Below are positions 18,451-29,371 of a stretch of DNA of 64,000 bases, in pieces (the first letter of the stretch is position 1; every line of letters starts with the position of its first letter). Origin of the DNA: Nosema muscidifuracis (lineage: Eukaryota; Microsporidia; Nosematidae); the NCBI GenBank assembly GCA_028335825.1, contig JAIOKI010000005.1, positions 605,201 to 669,200 on the forward strand, in the 5' to 3' direction. The notes under the pieces were generated by a model, which was not told where the DNA came from, did not search any database, and saw nothing but the letters and a program-made list of their open reading frames with translations. Made by a program: the position numbers and the translations under genes.

Positions 18451-18761
18451 ATGGTAAGTAAAAAATTTATTTTATAATTTAGAGTAAAGGAACAGCAAGC
18501 TTTGGTAAAAAGAATAAGAGAAATCATACCCTCTGTAAAAGATGTGGAAATATGTCATATCATAAACAACTAAGAAAATGTGCATCATGTGCTTATCCTA
18601 GTCCTAAATGGAGAACCCCTGGATCTATAAAAGCAGGAAGAAGACGAACTACAGGAACAGGAAGAATGAGACATCTTAAAAAAATTATTCATGAGCATGT
18701 TCATGGAAAGACTGTTAGTCCAATATTAGCATCTTTTTGGAAACAAATAAAACAGAATTAA
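18451..18761 (+). CDS. RPL37: 60S ribosomal protein eL37, with intron after the start codon
   Basis: The coding sequence is join(18451..18453, 18483..18761), 93 aa. Exon 1 is only the ATG, preceded by ACCCCCATAAA. After removing 18454-18482 the protein begins [19 protein letters not shown], the conserved start of eL37. The zinc site is Cys19, Cys22, Cys34, Cys37 and the basic core reads [17 protein letters not shown]. An ATG at 18552 would lose the first 24 residues and half of the zinc finger, so it is not the start. eL37 binds 23S-like rRNA in the 60S subunit. Confidence 0.93.
18454..18482 (+). other. 29-nt spliceosomal intron in eL37
   Basis: It begins GTAAGT and ends ATAATTTAG, so the branch-site-like TAAT lies directly against the 3' AG without a pyrimidine tract. 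Both exons are in frame and the spliced product restores the eL37 N-terminus. Short introns of this form near the start of ribosomal protein genes are known in microsporidia. Confidence 0.9.
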
Positions 18762-19067
18762 ATTATTCAGAGGTATTTTTTTTATTAATATATACATAAA
18801 AATAAGAGTTTAATTTTTTACTATATTGTATATAGAAATGAAGATCTAAATAAATATATAATAAATATAAATATTTTATAGTTTATATAATATAATATAT
18901 AATAAAACTATAAATATACAAATATAATAAATATATATAGATATTTATAGTATATATAATAGATAAATATATATAGATATTTTATAATATATAATAAAAC
19001 TATAAATATAAAATATTTAAAACTATAAAATATATAATAAATCTATCATCCTTTAATATAATTAATT
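18762..19067. repeat. convergent gap, TATATAATAAATATAAATAT repeats
   Basis: Only A and T with rare G/C. Imperfect units of ATATATAGATATTTTATAAT and ATAATAAAACTATAAATATA fill the space between the two 3' ends. No gene. Confidence 0.6.
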
Positions 19068-22000
19068 TTAATTAGTTCTCTTCTTATATAAATATTTAAA
19101 TAAAAATATTCCATAACAAAATAATCCATTAATAAATATTACCATTAAAATACTTAATAAATCTCTACCAGATACATTCATAAAATTATACTTCCTTATT
19201 AAGAAATTATCACTACCATAAATATATAATATAAATAGTAATAATAAATTAATTATAAATAATCCACTAGATATTAAAAGAAACCATAAATTCTCTAAAA
19301 GTCCTTCTCTATCAGGAGTACAATCTGATAATAATAAACTAGAAAAAATAATTTGAAAAGAATTAATAAAAAATAAATAGGTAGAAGTTAAAGATTTGGT
19401 ATTATAAATATCATATTTAGATTCTAATATAGTAATAAGATAATTAAATATTATCATTGGTATTATATTAAATATTATATAAATTAATGACATATCAGTA
19501 TCTACTGATATTTTATAAGAAATACTTAATTTATCTGATCTAGAGAAATTTGATAAGAAATAACTTATTGGAATAATAAGAAATACATCAATATGTAAAG
19601 ATTGAAAATCTGAATAGAACTTATTTTTACATACCATAAATAACATATTAAAATAAGTAAGAACTCCCGAAACAACTACAAATTTATATCTAGCTATAGA
19701 AGATACATAAGCATTTCTACATTCTTTAATTAATGTAGGTATAATTTCTATAGTTTGTGATATAAAACTAGAAGCAAGACTAGCTTCATTATGTGTTAAA
19801 GCTATACCAACATCAGCAGTACCTATAGCTCCACTATCATTAGCTCCATCTCCACAGAATAAAACATTTTTATTAATATTTCTATAATCTTCTACTAAAC
19901 ATTTCTTTTGAGCAGGAGAAAAACGTGCGAAAATTCTACCTTTTTCAAGAATAAATGAATGATAAAAAGTATTACTAAAAAATTCATAATCTTTACCTTC
20001 ACATGCTATAATAAAATCATCAGAAAATTCTTTATGATTATTCTTATATACAGCTAATTTAACTTTATCAAAAAATAAATCATTATCTCCTAAACAAACC
20101 CATTCTACATCATAAATATTTTTACAATTATCTTCTACTAAAGGAAACATAACTGTAGTATTATCTTCTATTAATCCACATTCTCTACTTACAGATATAG
20201 CAGTTAATATATTATCACCTGTACATATTTTAGTTTTAATATCTGCATTTCTTAATTCTTTTATTACTGGTATTGATTCAGGTTTTAATTTATTAGAAAA
20301 AACAATAAAACAAAGAAAAATTAGATTTTTTTCATTAAATTCATCATTAATTTCTTTATAAGCCATTGCTATTACTCTAAATCCATTAAGAGAATGTTCT
20401 CTTACATTATCTTCATAATTATCTGGTTTATTATATATCATAGATCCTATTTTATCTGGAGATCCCTTAACAAATAAATATCTTTTATTTCCATCTTTAA
20501 CTATCACAGACATTTTTCTTGATTCTGAAGTGAAGTCTACAGTTTTAATTATTGAGATTTCTTTTTTATTTATATTGATATTATTTATATTAGTTGTATT
20601 AGTTGTATTAGTTGTATTGGTTGTATGAGTTGTATTAGTTATATTGATATTATCTATTTTATTATTATTTATATTTATATTAGTTATATTGATATTATTT
20701 ATATTATCTATTTTACTTATATTGATATTATTTATATTTATATTATCATCTATTTTATTATCATAATATTCTTTATCATATATTTTCCCATCATCTAATT
20801 TCTCAATATCTATTTTACCATCATATTCTTTCCCATCATAATGTAATTCTACTCCATTAATAGTATCTTGATAAAATAATACTTCATTTTCATCATCATA
20901 TTCTTTTAAAAAAGGTCCTAATATATTATTATCTGTACCTATAAGAATATTCCTAATATTATCATTATCATATCTAAGTTTAGATTGTGAGAATATAAAC
21001 ATTTGTATATCTAAAGTATCTCCTGAATATTTCCCTTCTAATTCATAAACTGAATGACAAGAACTTAATCCCATTCTAGTAATTATATCTACTTGATTAA
21101 TATCTGTATAACAATTAGTACATGTATCTATATAAGTAAGATCCATTCCATCACTAGTTAATGTTCCTGTTTTATCAAACATAGCTATCTCTACATTACT
21201 TCCCATATAAATTCTATCTAAATTATTACAAATTATACCTGATTTCTTCAAATTATTATTTGATATTTGTATACCTATAGTGAGTGAAGCATATAAAGTT
21301 GGAGAAGCAAGAGAGAAAAAGAAATCAAAAGAGAATGTCATACATTTATCAATATTCCAATTTAAATTAAATCTTAAATGAATGTATAAGAATAATGATA
21401 AGATAAATGAAATAAAAATTAGATAAATAATATTTCTATAAGCTTTGACTAAAAATGAAATATAAACTGGTTTTGGATTGATAATATCTTTCATAATTTT
21501 ACCTCTTAATGTATTAAATCCTGTACCAATAACTAATCCAATAGCTAAACCAGAATTATCATTTGTAAAATTTTTGTCATTTTTGTCATTAAAATCTTTA
21601 TCATTTATAAAATCATTACTCTTATCTTTATAATTACCATTCATAAAACCATTACTAGTAAGATCATTACCACTATATTTATAATTACCACTATCTTTAT
21701 CTTTACCATTCATACAACCATTACAATTACAATTAAAATCTTTACAATTACAATTACAATTAAAATCTTTACAATTACTTTTACTAGTAAAATCTAAAGA
21801 TGAATTACTACTTTTAGGATTTATCAAATTTAATACACGATGTAAGGATTCTGAATTTGAATCTTCATTAGAACTTGTTAAACATACACTTTTTAAAATT
21901 GATGTTCCTGAATATACAATAGATTTTTGACCTGCTGATTTACAAATAGGAACACTCTCTCCAGTTAAAAAACTTTCATCACTTATAATATCTCCTTTTA

Positions 22001-22818
22001 AAATAAAAACATCACAACAAAGTTCTTCACAAGGTTTAATATAAACTATATCTCCTGGATAAATATTATTAGAACTAATAGGTATAAATTTTTTATTCCT
22101 AAAAGTTAATATATATTTCTGTTTATTATTATTCTCTAAATTAAATTTCTTATAAATTTCTGTTATAATTTCTTCAATATAACCATAAGTAAAAAATATT
22201 GAAATAATAGCTGCATACATTTCATAATCTATTTTAAACCATAAAATTATACAAAATATATTAATAAAAACTGTAAGATTAAATGTTGATTCCATTAATA
22301 TACTAAATATGGATGGTAATCTTAAATTATAATCATTTTTTTCCATATAAAATTTCATTCTCAAATAATTCTTGTTTTTCTTCATCATCTGTTAATAATA
22401 ATTTCTTATTAATTCTTGATTTAAGATTTTCTTTTTCATTTAATATAAATGAAGATATAACAAACTTATTAAGTGTATTGTTATATAAAAATCTACCATA
22501 TTCTGTATCTAAAACTCTTACTTTATCATTATAAATATATTTACTTAAATTTATACTCTTAAATATTTTATATTCTTTTATATCTCTATATTCTATTTTG
22601 TTATATTTATTTGTCATTACAACACAATCTGAATATTTTAATTTACATTGTACCGATGTTAAGAATATCTTAACATTTGGAAATAATTTACAAATTATGT
22701 GTAAAATTCCAAAAGTAATAATGCATAAAAAAATATATAATTTTCCTATTATAGTCTTTTTTCTTCCTTGGATATCTAAAAAATCTATTGATGTTTCTTT
22801 TTTCTTAATCGAGATCAT
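19068..22818 (-). CDS. P5B-type P-type ATPase, copy 1, one frameshift at an A7 run
   Basis: A pump of the ATP13A2-5/Ypk9 group (polyamine or cation transport in endolysosomal membranes in other eukaryotes). It is read in two overlapping frames. The first starts at 22818 (TAGCCCTTTT-ATG) and carries the P5B N-terminal hairpin (LDIQGRKKTIIGKLYIFLC). The second carries TGESVPI, MFDKTGTLTSDG, CTGDN and GDGANDSGA. The frames meet at a run of seven A (plus-strand T 22336-22342); dropping one A gives ..YGKNDYNLRLP, as in copy 2 (YGKNTNNLRLP). Two inserts absent from copy 2 are a Cys/Asn-rich NCNCKDFNCNCN block (about 21580-21800) and an Asn/Ile/Thr block (about 20560-20760). The break may be real, a sequencing slip, or tolerated slippage. 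Confidence 0.8.
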
Positions 22819-23346
22819 AAAAGGGCTACTTTTAGAATAAAAAATCAAAAAATATTTATCATAATTTTCTTATGATTATATTACTATTTATGCATTAAAA
22901 TAATTTGTCAATTAAATTTACTCCTTTTATGCATTTTTTTTTAAAAGTTTTATTAAATGATTTGTAATTCGTTTAATTTTGAATAAATTATTCGTAAAAA
23001 GTTAAGCGTAGTTGTTTTAATTTTTTTATAAGTTCTATTTCTTTTCAATATAACTTATTTTAAAAGTTCTATTTCTTTTATAAATGTATTTCTTTTATAA
23101 GTTTATTTCTTTATATTTTCTAATTTCTTTTATATTTTATATTTTATATTTTATATTTCTTTATAAGTTTATTTCTTTTATAAGTTCTATTTCTTTATAT
23201 TTTCTTTTAATTTAACTTAATTTTAACAGTTCTATTTATTTTAAATAGAAATTACAAATACGATATAAATTAAATTACAAATGATAAAAATTTAATATAT
23301 CTTGTTAATCCTTTATTTTTTAAACATATTAATATTAAAATTTAAT
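22819..23346. repeat. intergenic with TTCTATTTCTTTTATAAG repeats
   Basis: 23030-23220 is a run of imperfect 18-20 bp units of AGTTCTATTTCTTTTATAA, pyrimidine-rich on the plus strand. It lies between the ATPase promoter (22819-) and the 3' end of the next gene. No gene was seen. Confidence 0.65.
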
Positions 23347-24966
23347 TTATTTCAAAATATAAAGTAATTTATCTTTTATAGGTAAATTTTGTAAATTTTC
23401 TCTCTGTAACATCTCTTTATATTCATTCAATTTAAAAATAAAATCATGATCTTGATAAATTAATGGAGGACACTTAGTAAAATGAGCTAATATCTCTACA
23501 ATAGCTGTTAATTCATATTGTATTATATAAATAACATTTTCTAAATCTAAAAGAACATATTTAAAAATATTAAAAGCTGAATTATCATCTTTTGATAAAT
23601 GTAATTCATCTAATATATTATCATATAATTTTTTCCATCTATATTTCTCAATATTATAATCATCTGATAAATATAAATCGTTAAGAACTTTTGCAAATAA
23701 AATCATTAAATAATTAAATTGAGTAGATTTTGGGAATGGTCTAAGATTAAGAATTCTACCTTTAATATTATTTTCAAATAAATCGTTATATTCTATTTCT
23801 AAATTTTTTTTTCTTTCTTCATTTATATTAAAATCTTTTAAAGAAAAACATACACTCATTAAATTATTAAACTCATTTTTTGTTATTAATTTAAGATTTC
23901 TAAGTAAATGAAGAAATATTATAGAATATGAGGAGTAATATTTTTCCATTATCTTATTAATAATTAAAAATTTCATATCATCTGATAATGAATAATATAA
24001 CAAACCAACTGACAATAAATCATCATTTTTAAGATTCAATGAAAAATTAAAAAAATTTTTCATAATTTCAAACATTTCTTTTGTAATATTTTTAGTATCT
24101 AAAAAATTATAAGAATAAATTTGTCCGTTAATAATTAAATGATTTTCATAAAAAATATATGGAAAATTCATATCAAATATATAAGGAGTTATTTCATATT
24201 CATTTTCTTCTTTAGATGTATTCTTAATAAAATCTGTATAAACTTCTGTATTATTATAACAAGCACTATAGAATGCAAATTTAAAATCTTTAAAAAGTTG
24301 TTTCAATAAATTTTTGTTATACAATTTAGAAAATTCGTAGTCTCTTAAAATATCTAAAAAATATTCTTTAAAATTAATTTCTTCGTAATTTATATTAAAA
24401 TAATATAAATAATTATTTTTTAAAAAAATGAAATTAATTTTTATATCATCATTTCTACAAATAATATTTGATGATTTTAAAGTATCTTCAAAACATGCTA
24501 TTAATAAATCAGTATCTCTTAATATTAATATTCTATCATTTTTATGATACTCTTTAATAGAATTTATAAAATTTTCAATAACTAATTTTTGATTTTTTAA
24601 AACAGAATATGCTGATAAATTATAAATTATTTGGTAATCAATAATTTGATCTTTAAAAATTTGAGAAATGAATCCTTCTATGCTGTAATTATTTTCATTA
24701 TAAGTTATGTTAAAATTATTTGTAATATCTAAATAAAATTTAAATTTTATATCATTTGTTACATAATTATATTCTTTACAATAAAATCTTTTTTTTAAAT
24801 TACATCCAAAATGAAAGAGATCTATATTAATTATAAGAGTTCTTTCTCTCAAATCTATTAACTTAAATTCATTTTTCTGATATTTTTGAATAATAGCATT
24901 CTGTATGTTATCATAGAAATTTCTGTATGATATTGATATTATATTAATAATATATATAAAAAACAT
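23347..24966 (-). CDS. hypothetical protein with N-terminal signal/anchor, 539 aa
   Basis: CTACCCC touches the ATG. The first 14 residues are hydrophobic (MFFIYIINIISISY), which suggests a signal peptide or anchor. The rest is soluble, Asn/Ile/Leu/Tyr-rich and helical, with two early cysteines in DLFHFGCNLKKRFYCKEY. No later membrane segment is obvious. I do not recognise a family; it may be microsporidia-specific and secreted or ER-resident. It is on the same strand as the ATPase copy 1 downstream of it. Confidence 0.65.
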   Translation of the reverse strand: MFFIYIINIISISYRNFYDNIQNAIIQKYQKNEFKLIDLRERTLIINIDLFHFGCNLKKRFYCKEYNYVTNDIKFKFYLDITNNFNITYNENNYSIEGFISQIFKDQIIDYQIIYNLSAYSVLKNQKLVIENFINSIKEYHKNDRILILRDTDLLIACFEDTLKSSNIICRNDDIKINFIFLKNNYLYYFNINYEEINFKEYFLDILRDYEFSKLYNKNLLKQLFKDFKFAFYSACYNNTEVYTDFIKNTSKEENEYEITPYIFDMNFPYIFYENHLIINGQIYSYNFLDTKNITKEMFEIMKNFFNFSLNLKNDDLLSVGLLYYSLSDDMKFLIINKIMEKYYSSYSIIFLHLLRNLKLITKNEFNNLMSVCFSLKDFNINEERKKNLEIEYNDLFENNIKGRILNLRPFPKSTQFNYLMILFAKVLNDLYLSDDYNIEKYRWKKLYDNILDELHLSKDDNSAFNIFKYVLLDLENVIYIIQYELTAIVEILAHFTKCPPLIYQDHDFIFKLNEYKEMLQRENLQNLPIKDKLLYILK

Positions 24967-26146
24967 GGGGTAGATTTTTTTTAAATATTAATTTTATATC
25001 TGTATTAATTGATAAATTAAATTATTCTAGACATGTTAAATTTCTATTATATTTGATATGAGATTTGACATTTAATTAAAGAATTTATTCTAAAAAAGAA
25101 GTTTATGAAAAAAATTAATATATTTTTAATTAAATTATTCATTAGTATTACAAAAATTCAATATATTTTAAAAATATTTTCTTAAGTATTACAAAAATCA
25201 ATATATTTCAAATTAAATTTATTCATTAGTATCACAATATATAAACATAATAAAAAATATTTTCTTTGATATTACAATATATAAATATTTTATATTATAA
25301 ATTAAATTCATTTACTATTATAATATCCAATTATATATATTAGATCTCTAATGATATGGGTTATTCTTCTATAAACATAAAAAAGTTTCTAAAATTTACC
25401 TATAGCAAAAATCAAGACTTAACAAATATTAAGAATATTTAATTTATTATTTTTGTTAGTAAATGTGTTATAATGTATAAGACATAACTTTTTAATAAAT
25501 GTATATAAAAAATTAATCTTACAATAAAAGAGAAGAAGATCTTAATAGCATATGAGAATAAATTTTAAAAAAGAAATTTTTATTTATTTTAAATTTCTTA
25601 GACATGTTTTTAAAATGTTAAACTTTGTTTTTCTAATATTTTTATCATTTTAGATTATTCACATTTACTTTCTTTGGATAAAAATTATTTTATAAAATTA
25701 AATAAAATCATAAATATAATTTTCAATTATTTTATAAAACCTTCTCGTCAGAATTATTCTATCACATATCTAGCTGTTATACTTAAAAAGCAGAAATTCA
25801 AGCCTAGACTTATCTCTCATGATTTATTTTCAACATTATGGACTGTATATATCTTTGTGTTACTTAGTTATCATATCATCACATAAGATATTATTTTTAT
25901 ACTTATTTATTGAGTCAAATTGAATATCTAAATTGTACTTAGGTTTCTTTTCTACTTCAACAGTTATCATACAGTCAAAGGAGAAAATCATCAATTTTTT
26001 AATGAAGTAAGTCATTATATATTCAAATAAAATATTTCTTATTTCAATAAATAATATTTATTTTTTTTTTTACTTTATCAATTAATTAAATACATAAATA
26101 TATTTTTTATATAACTAAGTTAAATTCTTTTATTTTTTGCCCTTAT
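24967..26146. other. 1.2-kb intergenic region with possible gene remnant
   Basis: 25130-25330 repeats TATTACAAAAATTCAATATA-like units. 25640-26010 is less AT-rich and has a 70-codon open stretch (25674-25886: PSRQNYSITYLAVILKKQ, then KPRLISHDLFSTLW) and, in another frame, FNSYHTVKGENHQFFNEVS. This looks like a decayed coding sequence on the plus strand, but neither piece matches a family I know and there is no start motif. TTGCCCTTAT at about 26137 is the start motif of the next gene. Confidence 0.4.
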
Positions 26147-26824
26147 ATGCTTTCTTTTATAAATATTTTATTTATTTTAGCTCAATTATCATATAAAATA
26201 AATAAAATATCACCAGAAACTGATACATCAATGTACAAATACATTACAACAAAGAACAATTACAAGTTTTTTCTACAAAAGGATACAGAATTATATGAAC
26301 CACTTACTTTACCACAACAGGTAAATAAATTAATGAACATAGGGATAATAAAAATAGAAAAGAATAATGTTTTGTACAAAATAAAACCTTTTGAGTATTT
26401 TAAAATGGAGAAAGAAGGTCAGGAATCTTTATTAGGTAACTTTGATAAACTTTCTTTTGAAAAGAATTCTGTAATTATTTATTACACAAATGTAGATAAA
26501 TGTAGATTATCAGCCAAATGTAAGAATAAAATAATGTTTGTGTTTAATAATAGTGATTTAAAGATTGAGAAATATTTTGCAGGTGAAGCTTCTTCATATA
26601 TATTTAAAGTATCAGGAAGGTTTATTGGGGAAAAGAGGGATTGTTATATAATTCATTATCTACCTGATGAATGTTTATCAGATTCTGTTATAAAAAATTC
26701 GGAAATTAAAGAAGAGGTTGATTATCAAGATGGTACCCCTTTAACTTTTATTGAACAGATTAGATTTAAATTACAGGAGAAGTATTATATGATGGATACT
26801 GATGAAAATAGGGAAGAATTGTAA
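26147..26824 (+). CDS. hypothetical secreted protein, 225 aa
   Basis: TTGCCCTTAT precedes the ATG. Residues 1-18 (MLSFINILFILAQLSYKI) form a likely signal peptide. No later membrane segment is visible. Three cysteines follow at short spacing (DKCRLSAKCKNK and KRDCYIIHY), and the C-terminus is acidic (MMDTDENREEL). Family unknown. Its weak ending and lack of repeats set it apart from the large repetitive secreted proteins further on. Confidence 0.65.
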   Translation: MLSFINILFILAQLSYKINKISPETDTSMYKYITTKNNYKFFLQKDTELYEPLTLPQQVNKLMNIGIIKIEKNNVLYKIKPFEYFKMEKEGQESLLGNFDKLSFEKNSVIIYYTNVDKCRLSAKCKNKIMFVFNNSDLKIEKYFAGEASSYIFKVSGRFIGEKRDCYIIHYLPDECLSDSVIKNSEIKEEVDYQDGTPLTFIEQIRFKLQEKYYMMDTDENREEL

Positions 26825-27388
26825 AAGTATTAAAAATTTAAATAAATTTTATATTTTTAATACAATTAAAGGTTTTTTAATTTATAGTCAGTAGAGAGTT
26901 ATCTCATAACAATTATAAAAAAATTTATTTCTAATATATACTCCTTAATATTCTTATCCATAATTAATATATATAAAAAGTTATATTTTTATATTTTCTA
27001 AGTCTAATAACAAATTATTTTTCTAATAACAAGAAAGCTTTAGTTTTAATTTAACATTTTCTAGGTCTAATAACAATAATAATTTATAAATTTTCTAAGT
27101 CTAATAACAAATTATTTTTCTTATAACAAGAATTTTTAGTTGTAATTTATAAATTATTTTTCTTATAACAAGAATTTTTAGTTGTAATTTATAAATTATT
27201 TTTCTTATAACAAGAAAACTATAGTTATATTTTATAAATTATTTTTCTTATAACAAGAAAGCTTTAGTTTTAATTTAACATTTTCTAGGTCTAATAACAA
27301 GAAAACTATAGTTATATTTTATAAATTATTTTTCTTATAACAAGAAAGCTTTAGTTATAATTTATAAATTTTTTTTATTTATCACCCT
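26825..27388. repeat. tandem TTTCTTATAACAAGAA-type repeats upstream of the 257-aa gene
   Basis: From about 26990 to 27375 there are about eight imperfect units built from TTTTCTAAGTCTAATAACAA, ATTATTTTTCTTATAACAAG and AAAGCTTTAGTTATAATTTA. They end at the start motif TATCACCCT of the next gene. No gene was seen. Confidence 0.75.
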
Positions 27389-28162
27389 ATGGAATATTCA
27401 ATTGTTGTTGTAACGATAATTGTAGGAATATCAGGAATATTATTTTATAAAAAGAAAACTGAACGGGATAAAAAATCAAAACTAACATATTATATACAAT
27501 CAAAATTTTTATATAATATGAAACTAAATCCATCGATCCACCAATCAATTATATTATCAACTACTAACAATATTTTTGACAAGATGTATACAATATTATC
27601 ACTTAAGAAAGATTTTTGTCTTACACAGGTACTAATGAATGATCAAAAAGAGTTTTTATCAATAAAAGGATATTTAAACTACAAAAGATCAAATTTTTAT
27701 ATTAATAATATAAAAAATGGATCTAAACATCCTGGACAGAAGTTTACTAAAATATATAAGAATAATACTATAAGTAAATATAATATGTATGGTAATTTTA
27801 CAGAAAATCTTATAGATTTTTGTAAGAAATATACATTTTCAAATTTTTATTGTAGTTATTGGCCTTCTGATATAAAAAAATTAAAAGGTGAGGGATATTC
27901 TGAAAGTATTGTGTATTTTGAAGGAGATATTGATTTACTTAAAGATGAAAAATTCGTTAATGACTTTTTTAGTATATTTGAGGATGTAAAAATAGAAACA
28001 TTAAGACAATTTAAGGAAGAATCTAATAAAATTAAAGAGGAATTTTGTAAAATAGAGGAATTTGAGAATAAAAGTTTTATGGAAAAAGTTGTTAGTGAAA
28101 TGAATAAGAAATCTAGTAATGGAGCAATAATAAAAAAAAGAAAAAATAAATTAAAAGGTTAA
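27389..28162 (+). CDS. hypothetical single-pass membrane protein, 257 aa
   Basis: CACCCT touches the ATG. Residues 4-19 (SIVVVTIIVGISGILF) are a signal anchor followed by KKK, so the body is probably cytosolic. The soluble part has SLKKDFCLTQVLMNDQ and FCKKYTFSNFYCSYWPSD and ends in a lysine-rich tail (IIKKRKNKLKG). Not recognised. Confidence 0.65.
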   Translation: MEYSIVVVTIIVGISGILFYKKKTERDKKSKLTYYIQSKFLYNMKLNPSIHQSIILSTTNNIFDKMYTILSLKKDFCLTQVLMNDQKEFLSIKGYLNYKRSNFYINNIKNGSKHPGQKFTKIYKNNTISKYNMYGNFTENLIDFCKKYTFSNFYCSYWPSDIKKLKGEGYSESIVYFEGDIDLLKDEKFVNDFFSIFEDVKIETLRQFKEESNKIKEEFCKIEEFENKSFMEKVVSEMNKKSSNGAIIKKRKNKLKG

Positions 28163-28652
28163 TTTGTATAATTATTTAAATATTTCAATTTAAGGGTTAT
28201 TTAATAATTAAATTTAAAGTAAAGAATGTTTCATCTCACAATAATATTTTTATGTAAATTTCTTTTCTACCTTGAAAAATTTATATAATTGAAATTTCTT
28301 TGTTTTTATCTTCTTTTATTAAAAATTATAAATTTCTTTGTTTTTATCTTCTTTTATTAAAAATTATAAATTTCTTTGTTTTTATCTTCTTTTATTAAAA
28401 ATTATAAATTTCTTTGTTTTTATCTTCTTTTATTAAATTTTATATTACAAATTTATATAATTGAAATTTCTTAGTTTTTATTTTCTTTTATTAAATTTTA
28501 TATTACAAATTTATATAATTGAAATATTATTAAAAATTACCAATTTCTTTTCTATCTTGAAATATTTATATAATTAATATTTTTACCTCCTTCTATAAAT
28601 TAAGAATGATTCTTTATTAATTTATCTATAAAAAGACAAAATAATATTTTAT
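28163..28652. repeat. 38-bp tandem repeat, 4 copies, upstream of FAM72-like gene
   Basis: Units start at 28292, 28330, 28368 and 28406 and read AAATTTCTTTGTTTTTATCT plus TCTTTTATTAAAAATTAT, pyrimidine-rich on the plus strand; looser copies continue to about 28560. No CCC motif touches the following ATG; the nearest is ACCTCC at about 28587. Confidence 0.85.
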
Positions 28653-29051
28653 ATGAAACATTCTACTAAATATGTATATTCATTAAAATGTAGAATATGT
28701 TTAAAATATCTGAGCATACAAGCTATGAAATCAGTACTTATATCGAATAGTAAAGTAAAATTATTCTCTACAAATAATCCTACTATTAATGTAAAAAGAT
28801 CAGGGAATACTTATATTACTAGATCATGTATGTGTCTTATAACTAATATTCTTTGTGCATTTTGTGGAGTAATTCTTGGATATAGCATTCTTGAACCTTG
28901 TTGTGAATGTCTTAATAATAAAAATAACGGACATTTGTGGATGTTTGATGTTGACAAAGTATATTTTGATATTCGAATGAATGGTCTAAAAATACTTAAG
29001 TGGAGTAAAAATGTGTGTGAGAATGAAGAAATTGAAATTAAAATTAGGTAA
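28653..29051 (+). CDS. FAM72-family zinc-binding protein, 132 aa
   Basis: The full length aligns with animal FAM72. LKCRICLKYLSIQAMKSVLI fits 'LCCKFC...L..RGMKAVLL', KVKLFSTNNP fits 'E.DLFSTD.PP', then TYITRSCMCLITNILCAFCG, VILGYSILEPCCECL, and the hallmark NNGHLWMFDVDKVY fits 'NNGHFWMFH...V'. Likely zinc ligands are Cys13/Cys16, Cys59/Cys61, Cys68/Cys71 and Cys83/Cys86. The fold is related to Yippee/Mis18. In vertebrates FAM72A promotes degradation of the nuclear uracil-DNA glycosylase UNG2; whether that holds here is unknown. Length is close to the animal protein (149 aa). The usual CCC start motif is missing. Confidence 0.75.
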   Translation: MKHSTKYVYSLKCRICLKYLSIQAMKSVLISNSKVKLFSTNNPTINVKRSGNTYITRSCMCLITNILCAFCGVILGYSILEPCCECLNNKNNGHLWMFDVDKVYFDIRMNGLKILKWSKNVCENEEIEIKIR

Positions 29052-29371
29052 TAAATTATTTTACTTTGATTTATAATGAATAAAGAAATATTTTATAAAT
29101 AGCGAATACCATCTTAAAAAATATAATTTTAAAATATTAAGTAGTTTTATTATTAAATATCAATTATGTCAAGCACTTATATATTTTAAAAATAGAGAAT
29201 ACCATCTTAAAAAATATAATTTTAAAATATTAAGTAGTTATATTATTAAATCTCAATTATGTCAAACACCTATATATTTTAAAAATAGAGAATACAATTT
29301 TTAAAATATGTCATTTTCTTACATAAAAATGTAACGTGTTTTTTTTATAAAATTACAAACATTTCACCCCA
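29052..29371. repeat. 93-bp tandem duplication
   Basis: GAATACCATCTTAAAAAATA begins at 29104 and again at 29197, and a third unit starts at 29290 and soon fades, giving a period of 93 bp. The array ends before the TTTCACCCCA start motif of the coiled-coil gene. No gene was seen. Confidence 0.8.

Noticed and set aside
18552-18761. eL37 start at ATG 18552
   Set aside because: It would drop the conserved N-terminus and two zinc ligands, which the upstream exon and intron supply.
22336-22342. Two separate genes instead of a frameshifted ATPase copy 1
   Set aside because: The two frames together match copy 2 continuously across the junction, so they are one gene.
25674-25886. 70-codon gene on plus strand
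   Set aside because: No start motif and no family; kept only as a possible remnant in the gap entry.
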